This document shows, one piece after another, positions 1 to 5,442 of a DNA stretch of 9,287 nt. Within the stretch, counting starts at the first letter, position 1. Each line of letters opens with the position of its first letter. Source of the stretch: Atopobiaceae bacterium (GTDB taxonomy: Bacteria; Actinomycetota; Coriobacteriia; Coriobacteriales; Atopobiaceae). The notes beneath the pieces are model-generated. The model searched no databases and was not told where the DNA came from. It worked only from the letters and a program-made list of their open reading frames with translations. The stretch is from contig JAFWLX010000139.1 of the NCBI GenBank assembly GCA_017510875.1, forward strand, positions 1 to 9,287, written 5' to 3'. The position numbers were made by a program, and so were the translations under genes.

Positions 1-37
1 GCCATCAGCTGCATAACCCCATAGGGCTTTCTCTCTA

Positions 38-298
38 TTAGTCCTCGCTCTCGAGGTAGCCGTACACAAGAGCGGCCAGAGCGGCGCCAGCAAGCGGGCC
101 CACAACAAAGACCCAGAGGCACGACAGCGGAGCAGCGTTGCCCGTGATGGCGGCCACCACGGCGGGGCCAAAGCTGCGTGCCGGGTTAACGGATGTGCCC
201 GTACTCATTTGTGACAGCACCGACACAATTGGCGGTAGAGCCTTTGGGCCGCTGAAGGATCCCGAGGATAGACAGCCAGAGAACATGGCGCCATCAAC
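38..298 (-). pseudogene. C-terminal remnant of an aquaporin/MIP channel protein
   Basis: The open frame encodes at most about 86 residues. It includes TGTSVNPARSFGPAV, the second NPA box of the MIP (aquaporin/glycerol facilitator) family, followed by a hydrophobic segment, LWVFVVGPLAGAALAALVYGYL, that matches the family's last transmembrane helix. Intact MIP proteins are about 220-280 residues with six helices and two NPA boxes, so only the final quarter is left. A TAA stop lies in frame at 299-301. The residues before the NPA box (FSGCLSSGSFSGPKALPP) do not resemble the family, which suggests that a deletion or rearrangement joined unrelated DNA here. The first ATG (284-286) has no convincing ribosome binding site. 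No further MIP sequence was found upstream in any frame. The C-terminal residues are well conserved, so the loss may be recent. A short functional peptide cannot be excluded but is unlikely. Confidence 0.72.
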
Positions 299-488
299 TT
301 AGGCGCCATCTTGCGCAGGGCACAGGTGGCAAACGTACACCTATATGGGTTCTAGATCTTTGGTCTTGCTCGTATCCCATAGCAAGACTCGTTTATCCCC
401 TATTGATGGCTATACGTATTGTTCTTAAATCGTTTACATCGATTACTTCTACCACTCTGTTCTAATTTGTATATCTTTTCTTGTTTTC

Positions 489-504
489 CTACTATCAATG
501 GTAG
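489..504. promoter_or_regulatory. Palindrome upstream of the 576-1124 gene, possible operator
   Basis: CTACTATCAATGGTAG has seven-base arms with one mismatch around a central CA. It lies 71 bp before the start codon at 576, close to the AT-rich hexamers that may serve as the -10. Position and symmetry fit a binding site for a dimeric repressor. Which protein would bind it is unknown, and a chance palindrome remains possible. Confidence 0.3.
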
Positions 505-561
505 AAAATTCAGTATATAGTAATATCACTATTTAAACTCGATGATAAACCAACGCCATGT

Positions 562-569
562 GAGAGGAG
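562..569 (+). promoter_or_regulatory. Strong ribosome binding site for the 576-1124 gene
   Basis: GAGAGGAG ends six nucleotides before the ATG at 576. This near-perfect Shine-Dalgarno match supports that start and suggests efficient translation. Confidence 0.75.
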
Positions 570-575
570 TTTAAT

Positions 576-1124
576 ATGGCCCAGATTCTTAACGAGCTTG
601 CAGTCATGAACGAGGTCGCAGACATCCTTCGCGGTCTTAGCAAGGGCGAGCAGCGCCGTGTGGTCGAGTGGCTAAGCGACTATTTTGACGTCTACGATGA
701 CTTTAGCGACGAGGGTGTCGAGATGGTCACCTTTGTTGAGGCTGACGCCGCAGACGCCGTAGCCATTGACTTTGAGGATGACATTATCGAGGAGCCCGCA
801 GCCGCCGAGGCGCCTGCCCGCAACACCTTTGAGGGCCTGTACAACGAGGTTGCTCCCAAGACGGCCATCCAGAAGATCGTTACGGCTGCCTACTGGCTCG
901 AGACGCAGGACCAGAAGGAATCCTGGAAGTCCTTTGATGTCAACAAGCTGCTCAAGTCTGTTGGCGTCAATATCAGCTCTGTCTCGGGCACCCTTGCCAT
1001 CGAGGGCAAGAAAGAGAACCCCATGGTGGCCGTGCTCGATAAGTCCGGCGATTCCATGCAGGCACGCAAGACCTTCCGTCTGAGCGACGCCGGCTTCGTC
1101 TTTGTTGAGGACCGCATCGACTAA
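576..1124 (+). CDS. Conserved hypothetical protein with probable C-terminal winged-helix domain
   Basis: This 182-residue soluble protein has no signal peptide or membrane segment. Residues 1-37 form a predicted amphipathic helical region (ILNELAVMNEVADILRGLSKGEQRRVVEWLSDYF). Residues 38-80 are a strongly acidic, Ala/Glu/Asp-rich linker. Residues 95-180 form a compact domain (AIQKIVTAAYWLETQDQ, then FDVNKLLKSVGVNISSVSGTL, then ARKTFRLSDAGFVFVED). The helix-helix-helix-hairpin pattern and the final LSDAG turn recall a winged-helix fold seen in small conserved proteins of unknown function in many bacteria. The fold suggests nucleic-acid or protein binding, but no function is established. The start follows GAGAGGAG with six-base spacing. 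The gene stands alone between an AT-rich intergenic stretch and its own strong terminator, so it is probably monocistronic. Its translation signals suggest good expression. Confidence 0.85.
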   Translation: MAQILNELAVMNEVADILRGLSKGEQRRVVEWLSDYFDVYDDFSDEGVEMVTFVEADAADAVAIDFEDDIIEEPAAAEAPARNTFEGLYNEVAPKTAIQKIVTAAYWLETQDQKESWKSFDVNKLLKSVGVNISSVSGTLAIEGKKENPMVAVLDKSGDSMQARKTFRLSDAGFVFVEDRID

Positions 1125-1151
1125 CGGTTCATACGCTCGCAACAAACAGTT

Positions 1152-1187
1152 GCCCGCCGACAACGCGCGTTGTCGGCGGGCTTTTTT
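1152..1187 (+). terminator. Intrinsic terminator after the 576-1124 gene
   Basis: A perfect 13-bp GC-rich stem (1152-1164 paired with 1169-1181) with a GCGC loop is followed by six T residues at 1182-1187. It lies 27 bp beyond the stop codon at 1122-1124. On the minus strand the same stem is followed only by a mixed T-rich run (AACTGTTTGTTG). It may partly stop transcription arriving from the convergent cyclase gene, but it is clearly optimised for the plus strand. Confidence 0.93.
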
Positions 1188-1216
1188 CGTGTCAGAGTGC
1201 GTGTTTGTACGCTGCG

Positions 1217-1246
1217 CGTGGATTGGGGGACCGTCCCTTTTCCACG
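1217..1246. repeat. REP-like palindromic element between convergent genes
   Basis: The element has nested dyad symmetry: outer arms CGTGGA (1217-1222) and TCCACG (1241-1246) enclose GGGA-CCG-TCCC (1227-1237) and a short T run. GGGGAC/GTCCCC cores with GTGGA/TCCAC flanks resemble the repetitive extragenic palindromes found in many bacteria, sometimes linked with Y1-type (REP-associated) transposases. Only one copy is in the window, so its repeated nature is inferred. It may alternatively work as the terminator of the minus-strand cyclase gene, whose stop codon is 13 bp away. Confidence 0.42.
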
Positions 1247-1259
1247 TGATTATTTAGCT

Positions 1260-2327
1260 CTAGCGACGACGGCGATCGTGCTTTTGGTAGTAGGCCACCT
1301 TTTCGTTGTACATCTCGAGCTCGGCACGCCTTACCAGAGGCTGCACCTTGCCCTCGTCCTCCTCGGTGGCAGCCGAGGCGCCATAAGAGACGTGATAGCC
1401 TTGGGCAACAAGGCGCTCTTGCATCGCCTTAAGCTCAGCAAGCACCTGTGTTACGTCACCGTCCTTCTTAAAGGCCACAAACTCGTCTCCGCCCGTGCGG
1501 AACGTGAGGTCTGGGTCAAAGAGTGCCACAAACTCGCGGGCTATGCAGCGTAGCATCTCGTCACCAGCGTCGTGCCCCTTGGTGTTGTTAAGCTCGTGCA
1601 GTCCATTTGCATCTACATACGAGCATATGGCTCCCGGCGCCCCCAGGTCGTTACGCTCGCTTAAGGTCTGCTCGTAGCTGTTGCGGTTTCTTAGCCCCGT
1701 AAGAATATCGGTGGTGCTGAGGTAGGCAATCTTTTTTGCTTGCGCAAGCGAGGCAAACTTGGTCTTCATCAAAAGCGCGTTGGCAATGAAGGTAAAGCTA
1801 CCGTAAGAGGCGATGTTCCACATGTCTTGCGCCACCACATCAATCGATTTGATGTGGCTAAACAGGATGAGCGCAAAGTTGCATACGACCGTGGTGATAA
1901 TCATGAGGTTGATAGGTCTATCCACAATGAGCAACGGCGTGACCGCAAGAAAGATAACCAGTGAAAGGGCAGGATATTCCAGGTGCTTGAGCGACACCAG
2001 AATAGAGAACACATACAGCACGAACATGAAAATGCGCGTGAAAGGCATGATGAGGTTTCGGTGCGTTGGCACAAATACCCGCGTGCAAACGGCAAGTATC
2101 GCCATGGCAACACTGGTGCCCAAGTAGATAGTTGTGTTTTCCGATGCAAGGCTTTTGGTAAACAAACTCGCAGCTGCCAGAACCAAAAACACCAGCGCAG
2201 CTATAGGGGCAAAGAAGCGCAGGTTGGCATAGTTCTCGTCAACTGCTGCCTCGCGAACCTCTTCGTACTGCTCGCGGCTGAGCCCGCCATACAGCAAGAG
2301 GTTTATGAACTTGTTCAAGAGATCCAT
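1260..2327 (-). CDS. Membrane-anchored GGDEF diguanylate cyclase
   Basis: The 355-residue protein should make cyclic di-GMP from two GTP at the inner face of the membrane. Residues 1-35 are a short amphipathic region. About six hydrophobic helices follow (roughly 36-57, 66-86, 96-112, 118-134, 139-157, 171-187), forming a membrane sensor module without a recognised ligand domain. The GGDEF domain spans about 200-350. It has DILTGLRNR (207-215), the metal/guanine-site pattern VDANGLHELNN...GHDAGDEML (238-259) and an intact RTGGDEF (277-283), so catalysis is expected. The inhibitory I-site RxxD that usually lies five residues before GGDEF is absent (FDPD at 270-273). No EAL or HD-GYP domain is attached. 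The ATG at 2325-2327 is preceded by AAGGGAG (2332-2338). The 236-bp gap to the glucosidase gene upstream suggests its own promoter. The signal sensed is unknown. Confidence 0.92.
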   Translation of the reverse strand: MDLLNKFINLLLYGGLSREQYEEVREAAVDENYANLRFFAPIAALVFLVLAAASLFTKSLASENTTIYLGTSVAMAILAVCTRVFVPTHRNLIMPFTRIFMFVLYVFSILVSLKHLEYPALSLVIFLAVTPLLIVDRPINLMIITTVVCNFALILFSHIKSIDVVAQDMWNIASYGSFTFIANALLMKTKFASLAQAKKIAYLSTTDILTGLRNRNSYEQTLSERNDLGAPGAICSYVDANGLHELNNTKGHDAGDEMLRCIAREFVALFDPDLTFRTGGDEFVAFKKDGDVTQVLAELKAMQERLVAQGYHVSYGASAATEEDEGKVQPLVRRAELEMYNEKVAYYQKHDRRRR

Positions 2328-2404
2328 TGAGCTCCCTTGTTGTGACCCGAAAAAGAAATCTTGCTATTATTACCCCCTCTGGCCAGTATTTGTGCTCACC
2401 CGAC

Positions 2405-2423
2405 ACAAATAACATCTATTTGT
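2405..2423. promoter_or_regulatory. Inverted repeat upstream of the cyclase gene, possible operator
   Basis: ACAAATA (2405-2411) and TATTTGT (2417-2423) are perfect 7-base arms separated by five bases. The element lies about 80 bp before the cyclase start codon, in the region expected to hold its promoter. Size and spacing fit a site for a dimeric regulator. No regulator is identified. Confidence 0.3.
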
Positions 2424-2482
2424 TGTTTGCCTGAAATGGCTGCCCTAAGGCTTGCAAACGACCAGCGTTTAGACCAGCTAGA

Positions 2483-2546
2483 TGTTGATGGGGAACGCCC
2501 CCTCAAGCGCAACAACTGCACGTAAATGGGGCAATCCCCATCAACA
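2483..2546. repeat. Nested inverted repeat downstream of the glucosidase gene
   Basis: Perfect 12-base arms TGTTGATGGGGA (2483-2494) and TCCCCATCAACA (2535-2546) enclose 40 bases. Each arm also overlaps a smaller local hairpin: GGGG-AACG-CCCC starting at 2490, and ATGGGG-CAAT-CCCCAT at 2526-2541. The long stem and the two short hairpins exclude each other. The element starts 17 bp past the glucosidase stop codon and has no T-tract on the minus strand, so it is not a standard intrinsic terminator. It could be a transcript-stabilising 3' structure, a switchable element or a small miniature-transposon-like remnant. Confidence 0.6.
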
Positions 2547-2563
2547 GTCATACCGTCGTATGT

Positions 2564-4027
2564 CTAGCCTAGATCTTTGCCGTTGGTCTCAATCACATGC
2601 TTGTACCAATAGAAGCTCTTCTTGCGGCTGCGAGCCAGCGTGCCCTCGCCGGCATTGTTTTTGTCGACGTATATGAATCCATAACGCTTGTCCATCTCGC
2701 CGCTTGAGGCACTGACGATGTCGATGGGCGCCCACATGGTGTATCCCAACAGGTTGACGCCGTCTAGCTCCACGGCATCAATCATGGCACGGATGTGCGC
2801 GCGCAGGTAGTCGATGCGATAGGAGTCGTCAATGCTTCCGTCTTCCAGCACCTTGTCGTATGCGCCAAAGCCGTTCTCCACAATCATGACCGGCTGGTCA
2901 TAGCGCTCGTAGAACCAGTTGAGGGCATAACGCAGGCCCAACGGGTCGATGGGCCAGCCCCAGTCGCTCGACTTAAGATATGGGTTGGGCACGTAGTCGG
3001 GCTCGCGACCATCACCAACACCTGGGATGCCCGGCTCGTAGAAGTTGAAGTCAGGATTGCTGTCGCGTGCCGTCACCGCAAAGCTCATGTAGTACGAGAA
3101 GCCAATGTAGTCCACGATACCCTGCTTGAGAACAGTCTTCTCCTCGTCGGAAACCGGCACGTCAAAGCCCATGCGCTCCCAATAACGGAACATGTACTGG
3201 GGTATGCGGCCCTTTGCGTGCACATCGCAATACCAGTAGCGCTTGTGGTCTGCCCAGGTCTTCTCCATCTGGTCTTGGGGATTGCAAGTGTTTGCATAGA
3301 GTGGGCAGAATGCAATCATGCAGCCAATCATGGCGTCGGGGTCAATCTCGTGACATGCCTTCACTGCCTTGGCGCTGGCAATAAGCTCGTTTACCGATGA
3401 CTGATACATGAGCTCCTCGGCATTGTCAGCCTCTTTGAGGAGCACACCGCCCTCCTGCAGCATATGGTGTGCAATGGGCGCCGCACCCTGGTTGTTAATC
3501 TCGTTAAAGGTCATCCAATACTTGACCTTGCCCTTATAGCGTTTAAAGCACACACGGGCAAAGCGCTCGAAGAAGTCGATGCAGCGCTTGTCAACAAAGC
3601 CGTTGTACTCGGTTGCCAGGTGATAGGGCATCTCAAAGTGCTGCAGGGTGACAACCGGCTCGATGCCGTATTCGTGGCAGGCATCAAACATGTCATCGTA
3701 GAATGCCAGGCCTTCCTCGTTGGGCTCGGCATCGTCGCCGTTGGGGAAGATGCGCGTCCAGGCAATGGAGGTACGAAACGCCTTGAAACCCATCTCGCCA
3801 AACAGAGCAATGTCATCGCGATAGTGATGATAGAAGTCAATGGCCTCGTGGTTAGGGTAGTTCTCCCCCTCTATCACTCCATTGGTAATGCGGCGCGGAA
3901 TGCCGTTACCGCCAGCGGTCATCACGTCAGCTATCGAGATGCCCTTGCCGCCTTGGTCCCAGCCACCCTCAAGCTGGTGTGCCGCCACGGCTCCGCCCCA
4001 TAAGAAGTCTTTGGGAAAGTAAGACAT
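2564..4027 (-). CDS. 6-phospho-beta-glucosidase, glycoside hydrolase family 1
   Basis: The 487-residue cytoplasmic enzyme should split phosphorylated beta-glucosides, delivered by a PTS transporter, into glucose 6-phosphate and glucose or an aglycone. It has the GH1 N-terminal signature FPKDFLWGGAVAAHQLEGG (residues 4-22), the acid/base glutamate in TFNEINNQ (E176) and the nucleophile in IVENGFGAY (E384). The segment SASSGEMDKRYGFIYVD (439-455) carries the Ser/Lys/Tyr pattern that binds the 6-phosphate in the BglA/AscB/LacG group. This distinguishes it from non-phospho beta-glucosidases. Length is typical and no signal peptide is present. The start is set at 4025-4027 because GGAGGAA lies just before it. 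An ATG 12 bases further upstream would place this ribosome site inside the coding region. No PTS permease or BglG-type antiterminator is in the window. The exact beta-glucoside is not predictable. Confidence 0.93.
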   Translation of the reverse strand: MSYFPKDFLWGGAVAAHQLEGGWDQGGKGISIADVMTAGGNGIPRRITNGVIEGENYPNHEAIDFYHHYRDDIALFGEMGFKAFRTSIAWTRIFPNGDDAEPNEEGLAFYDDMFDACHEYGIEPVVTLQHFEMPYHLATEYNGFVDKRCIDFFERFARVCFKRYKGKVKYWMTFNEINNQGAAPIAHHMLQEGGVLLKEADNAEELMYQSSVNELIASAKAVKACHEIDPDAMIGCMIAFCPLYANTCNPQDQMEKTWADHKRYWYCDVHAKGRIPQYMFRYWERMGFDVPVSDEEKTVLKQGIVDYIGFSYYMSFAVTARDSNPDFNFYEPGIPGVGDGREPDYVPNPYLKSSDWGWPIDPLGLRYALNWFYERYDQPVMIVENGFGAYDKVLEDGSIDDSYRIDYLRAHIRAMIDAVELDGVNLLGYTMWAPIDIVSASSGEMDKRYGFIYVDKNNAGEGTLARSRKKSFYWYKHVIETNGKDLG

Positions 4028-4030
4028 GTG

Positions 4031-4037
4031 TTCCTCC
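4031..4037 (-). promoter_or_regulatory. Ribosome binding site that decides the glucosidase start
   Basis: On the minus strand GGAGGAA precedes ATG at 4027-4025, with five bases from GGAGG to the start region. It overlaps the first codons of the longer reading frame that begins at 4039. The protein starting at 4027 (MSYFPKDFLWGG) also matches the usual N-terminus of GH1 phospho-glucosidases. Confidence 0.7.
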
Positions 4038-4099
4038 ATTCCTGTTCAGTTGCATGTTGCCATAGCACCATTATCTGCGGGAACTTGGGGGCGTTGCAC

Positions 4100-4136
4100 A
4101 GGTGCATCGGCGAAAGGGACTTCCGCCGATGCACCT
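4100..4136. repeat. Strong stem-loop between reductase and glucosidase genes
   Basis: AGGTGCATCGGCG (4100-4112) pairs perfectly with CGCCGATGCACCT (4124-4136) around an 11-base loop, a 13-bp GC-rich stem. It lies 24 bp past the reductase stop codon and 73 bp before the glucosidase start. Neither strand has a T-tract directly after the stem, so efficient intrinsic termination is doubtful. It probably marks the 3' end of the reductase transcript or protects it from exonucleases, and partly separates the two genes. Confidence 0.7.
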
Positions 4137-4159
4137 TCTGTTATGGACCTAAAACTGTA

Positions 4160-5296
4160 CTAGGCAAGCTCGGCGTCAATGCGCTCGAGGTAGCTGATGA
4201 TGGGCAGGCCCTGCGGACAGGCGGCCTCGCACTGACCGCACTGGATGCAGTCGCCCGCACCCACGCCAGCGTTCTTGGCAGTACGGTGATAGCGCCTTTT
4301 TGCATCGACTTCATCCTCAAAGATGAGCTTGCGGTTCATGGCCTTGAAGAAGTCAGGGATGGGAATGTTCATGGGGCAACCGCCAGTGCAGTAGTGGCAG
4401 TCAGTGCACTTGATCTGGTCCACATTGGCCAGCGCCTCTTGAGCGCGAGCCACTACGGCCTGTTCCTCAGCCGTCAGCGGCTTGAAGTCGCGCATGTAGC
4501 TCACATTATCCTGTACCTGTGCAATGTTGGACATGCCCGAGAGCACCGTGAGTACGCCAGGCATGGACGCAGCGTATCTGATAGCCCATCCGGCATACGA
4601 GAGACCGCCTCCGGCCTCGTCAAACACCTCGCGCACAGCGCGCGGTGGATTGGCCAGAGTTCCGCCCTTAACAGGCTCCATCACGGTAAACGGCACGCCA
4701 TACTTGGCCGCAACCTCCATATTGGCCCTGGCCTGCACCGACGGATCGTCCATGTCGGCGTAGTTTACCTGCAACTGAATAAAGTCGATATCAGGATACT
4801 TGGCAAGCAGGCTCTCGAGTCGCTGAGGCCCCGCATGGAACGAGAAGCCCCAGCGGCGTATGATGCCCGCCTCCTTCTGTGCGCGAATCCAGTCCCACAG
4901 GCCGTAATCGTCGTATACCTGCTGGTTGTTGTCCTGCACGGCATGCAGTAGGTAGTAGTCGAGGTAATCGATGCCCATACGCTCCATAGAGATGCGCAGC
5001 TGGTCCTTTACCTGCTCGGCTGTAGGATTGCCCAGCCATGCGTTGGCCTTGGTAGTGATGGTATAGCTGTCACGCGGGTGGCGCTCTACCAGCGCCTTGC
5101 GCGCGGCCTCCTCCGAGGCGCCGTCGTCATAGACAAAGGCAGTGTCAAAGTAGGTAAGTCCGGCATCCAAAAAGATGTCAACCATCTGGGACACCTGTGG
5201 AATGTCAATGCTGCCGTCATCCAGCTTGGGAAGACGCATAAGGCCAAAACCCAATTTGGGTGTGTCGTGGCCCAGGTAATCTGCGGCATATGCCAT
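4160..5296 (-). CDS. Aldo/keto reductase with C-terminal double [4Fe-4S] ferredoxin domain
   Basis: This 378-residue cytoplasmic oxidoreductase combines an AKR (beta/alpha)8 barrel (about 1-285) with a ferredoxin-like tail. The AKR catalytic tetrad is present: D51 and Y56 in FDTAFVYDDGAS, K83 in TITTKANAW and H118 in YYLLHAV. The tail has two cysteine sets, CTDCHYCTGGCP (C297, C300, C303, C307) and CIQCGQCEAACPQ (C350, C353, C356, C360). Each is spaced to bind a [4Fe-4S] cluster. This architecture is a known AKR subgroup common in anaerobes. It suggests electron transfer between the iron-sulfur centres and a carbonyl substrate or flavin/ferredoxin partner. The substrate is not predictable. 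The start ATG (5294-5296) follows AGAGAGGAA (5302-5310). It stands 146 bp after the exporter gene and 132 bp before the glucosidase, so it is probably an independent unit. Confidence 0.92.
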   Translation of the reverse strand: MAYAADYLGHDTPKLGFGLMRLPKLDDGSIDIPQVSQMVDIFLDAGLTYFDTAFVYDDGASEEAARKALVERHPRDSYTITTKANAWLGNPTAEQVKDQLRISMERMGIDYLDYYLLHAVQDNNQQVYDDYGLWDWIRAQKEAGIIRRWGFSFHAGPQRLESLLAKYPDIDFIQLQVNYADMDDPSVQARANMEVAAKYGVPFTVMEPVKGGTLANPPRAVREVFDEAGGGLSYAGWAIRYAASMPGVLTVLSGMSNIAQVQDNVSYMRDFKPLTAEEQAVVARAQEALANVDQIKCTDCHYCTGGCPMNIPIPDFFKAMNRKLIFEDEVDAKRRYHRTAKNAGVGAGDCIQCGQCEAACPQGLPIISYLERIDAELA

Positions 5297-5442
5297 AGCA
5301 GTTCCTCTCTCTTGTGCTGTTCCCCTCGTTACCAGAATACCTGAAGGCTAAAAGCACTAGAGGTGCACCATTCGGTGAATGCGCAAAACCCCAGCTTATT
5401 GACTTGTATGGAGGCTGTCAGGCACACCGGGTAAACAGAGCG
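5297..5442 (-). other. Intergenic region after the NHLP exporter genes, weak hairpins
   Basis: No gene is seen. On the minus strand a hairpin GCAC-CTCTA-GTGC (5366-5354) is followed by TTTT (5353-5350). This may be a weak terminator for the exporter operon. A second small hairpin, CATTC-GGT-GAATG, is at 5369-5381. A clear promoter for the reductase gene could not be identified. Confidence 0.35.

Larger units (their letters stand above)
299..575. other. AT-rich intergenic region between the aquaporin remnant and the 576-1124 gene
   Basis: No gene or RNA is recognisable. From about 355 onward the stretch is clearly richer in A and T than the flanking genes. It holds a perfect 8-bp inverted repeat (363-370 with 381-388, 10-nt spacer) and a near-perfect 16-bp palindrome at 489-504. 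AT-rich hexamers around 514-526 (TATATAGTAATAT) could form a -10 element for the plus-strand gene at 576, but no good -35 partner lies at 16-18 bp, so no promoter is called. Confidence 0.5.
2328..2563. other. Intergenic region between glucosidase and cyclase genes, rich in dyads
   Basis: This 236-bp gap between two minus-strand genes holds no recognisable ORF. It contains a nested inverted repeat at 2483-2546 and a 7-bp inverted repeat at 2405-2423. On the minus strand a TAATAAT run near 2366-2372 could be a -10 for the cyclase gene, but it has no clear -35 partner. Confidence 0.45.

Noticed and set aside
672..1163. Minus-strand open frame of 163 codons opposite the 576-1124 gene
   Set aside because: The plus-strand gene has a near-ideal ribosome site and a terminator in the right orientation. 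The antisense product ends within the acidic linker region and has no domain.
2483..2546. Inverted repeat as terminal repeats of an insertion sequence
   Set aside because: Only 40 bases lie between the arms, there is no transposase and no target-site duplication could be seen. It is reported only as a structure of unknown role.
2795..4003. Plus-strand open frames of 201 and 179 codons opposite the glucosidase
   Set aside because: They are antisense shadows of a clear GH1 enzyme, caused by GC-rich codon usage.
4028..4951. Plus-strand open frame of 307 codons
   Set aside because: It lies opposite the aldo/keto reductase, whose catalytic residues and cysteine motifs are intact on the minus strand. 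The antisense translation has no recognisable domain and no good ribosome site.
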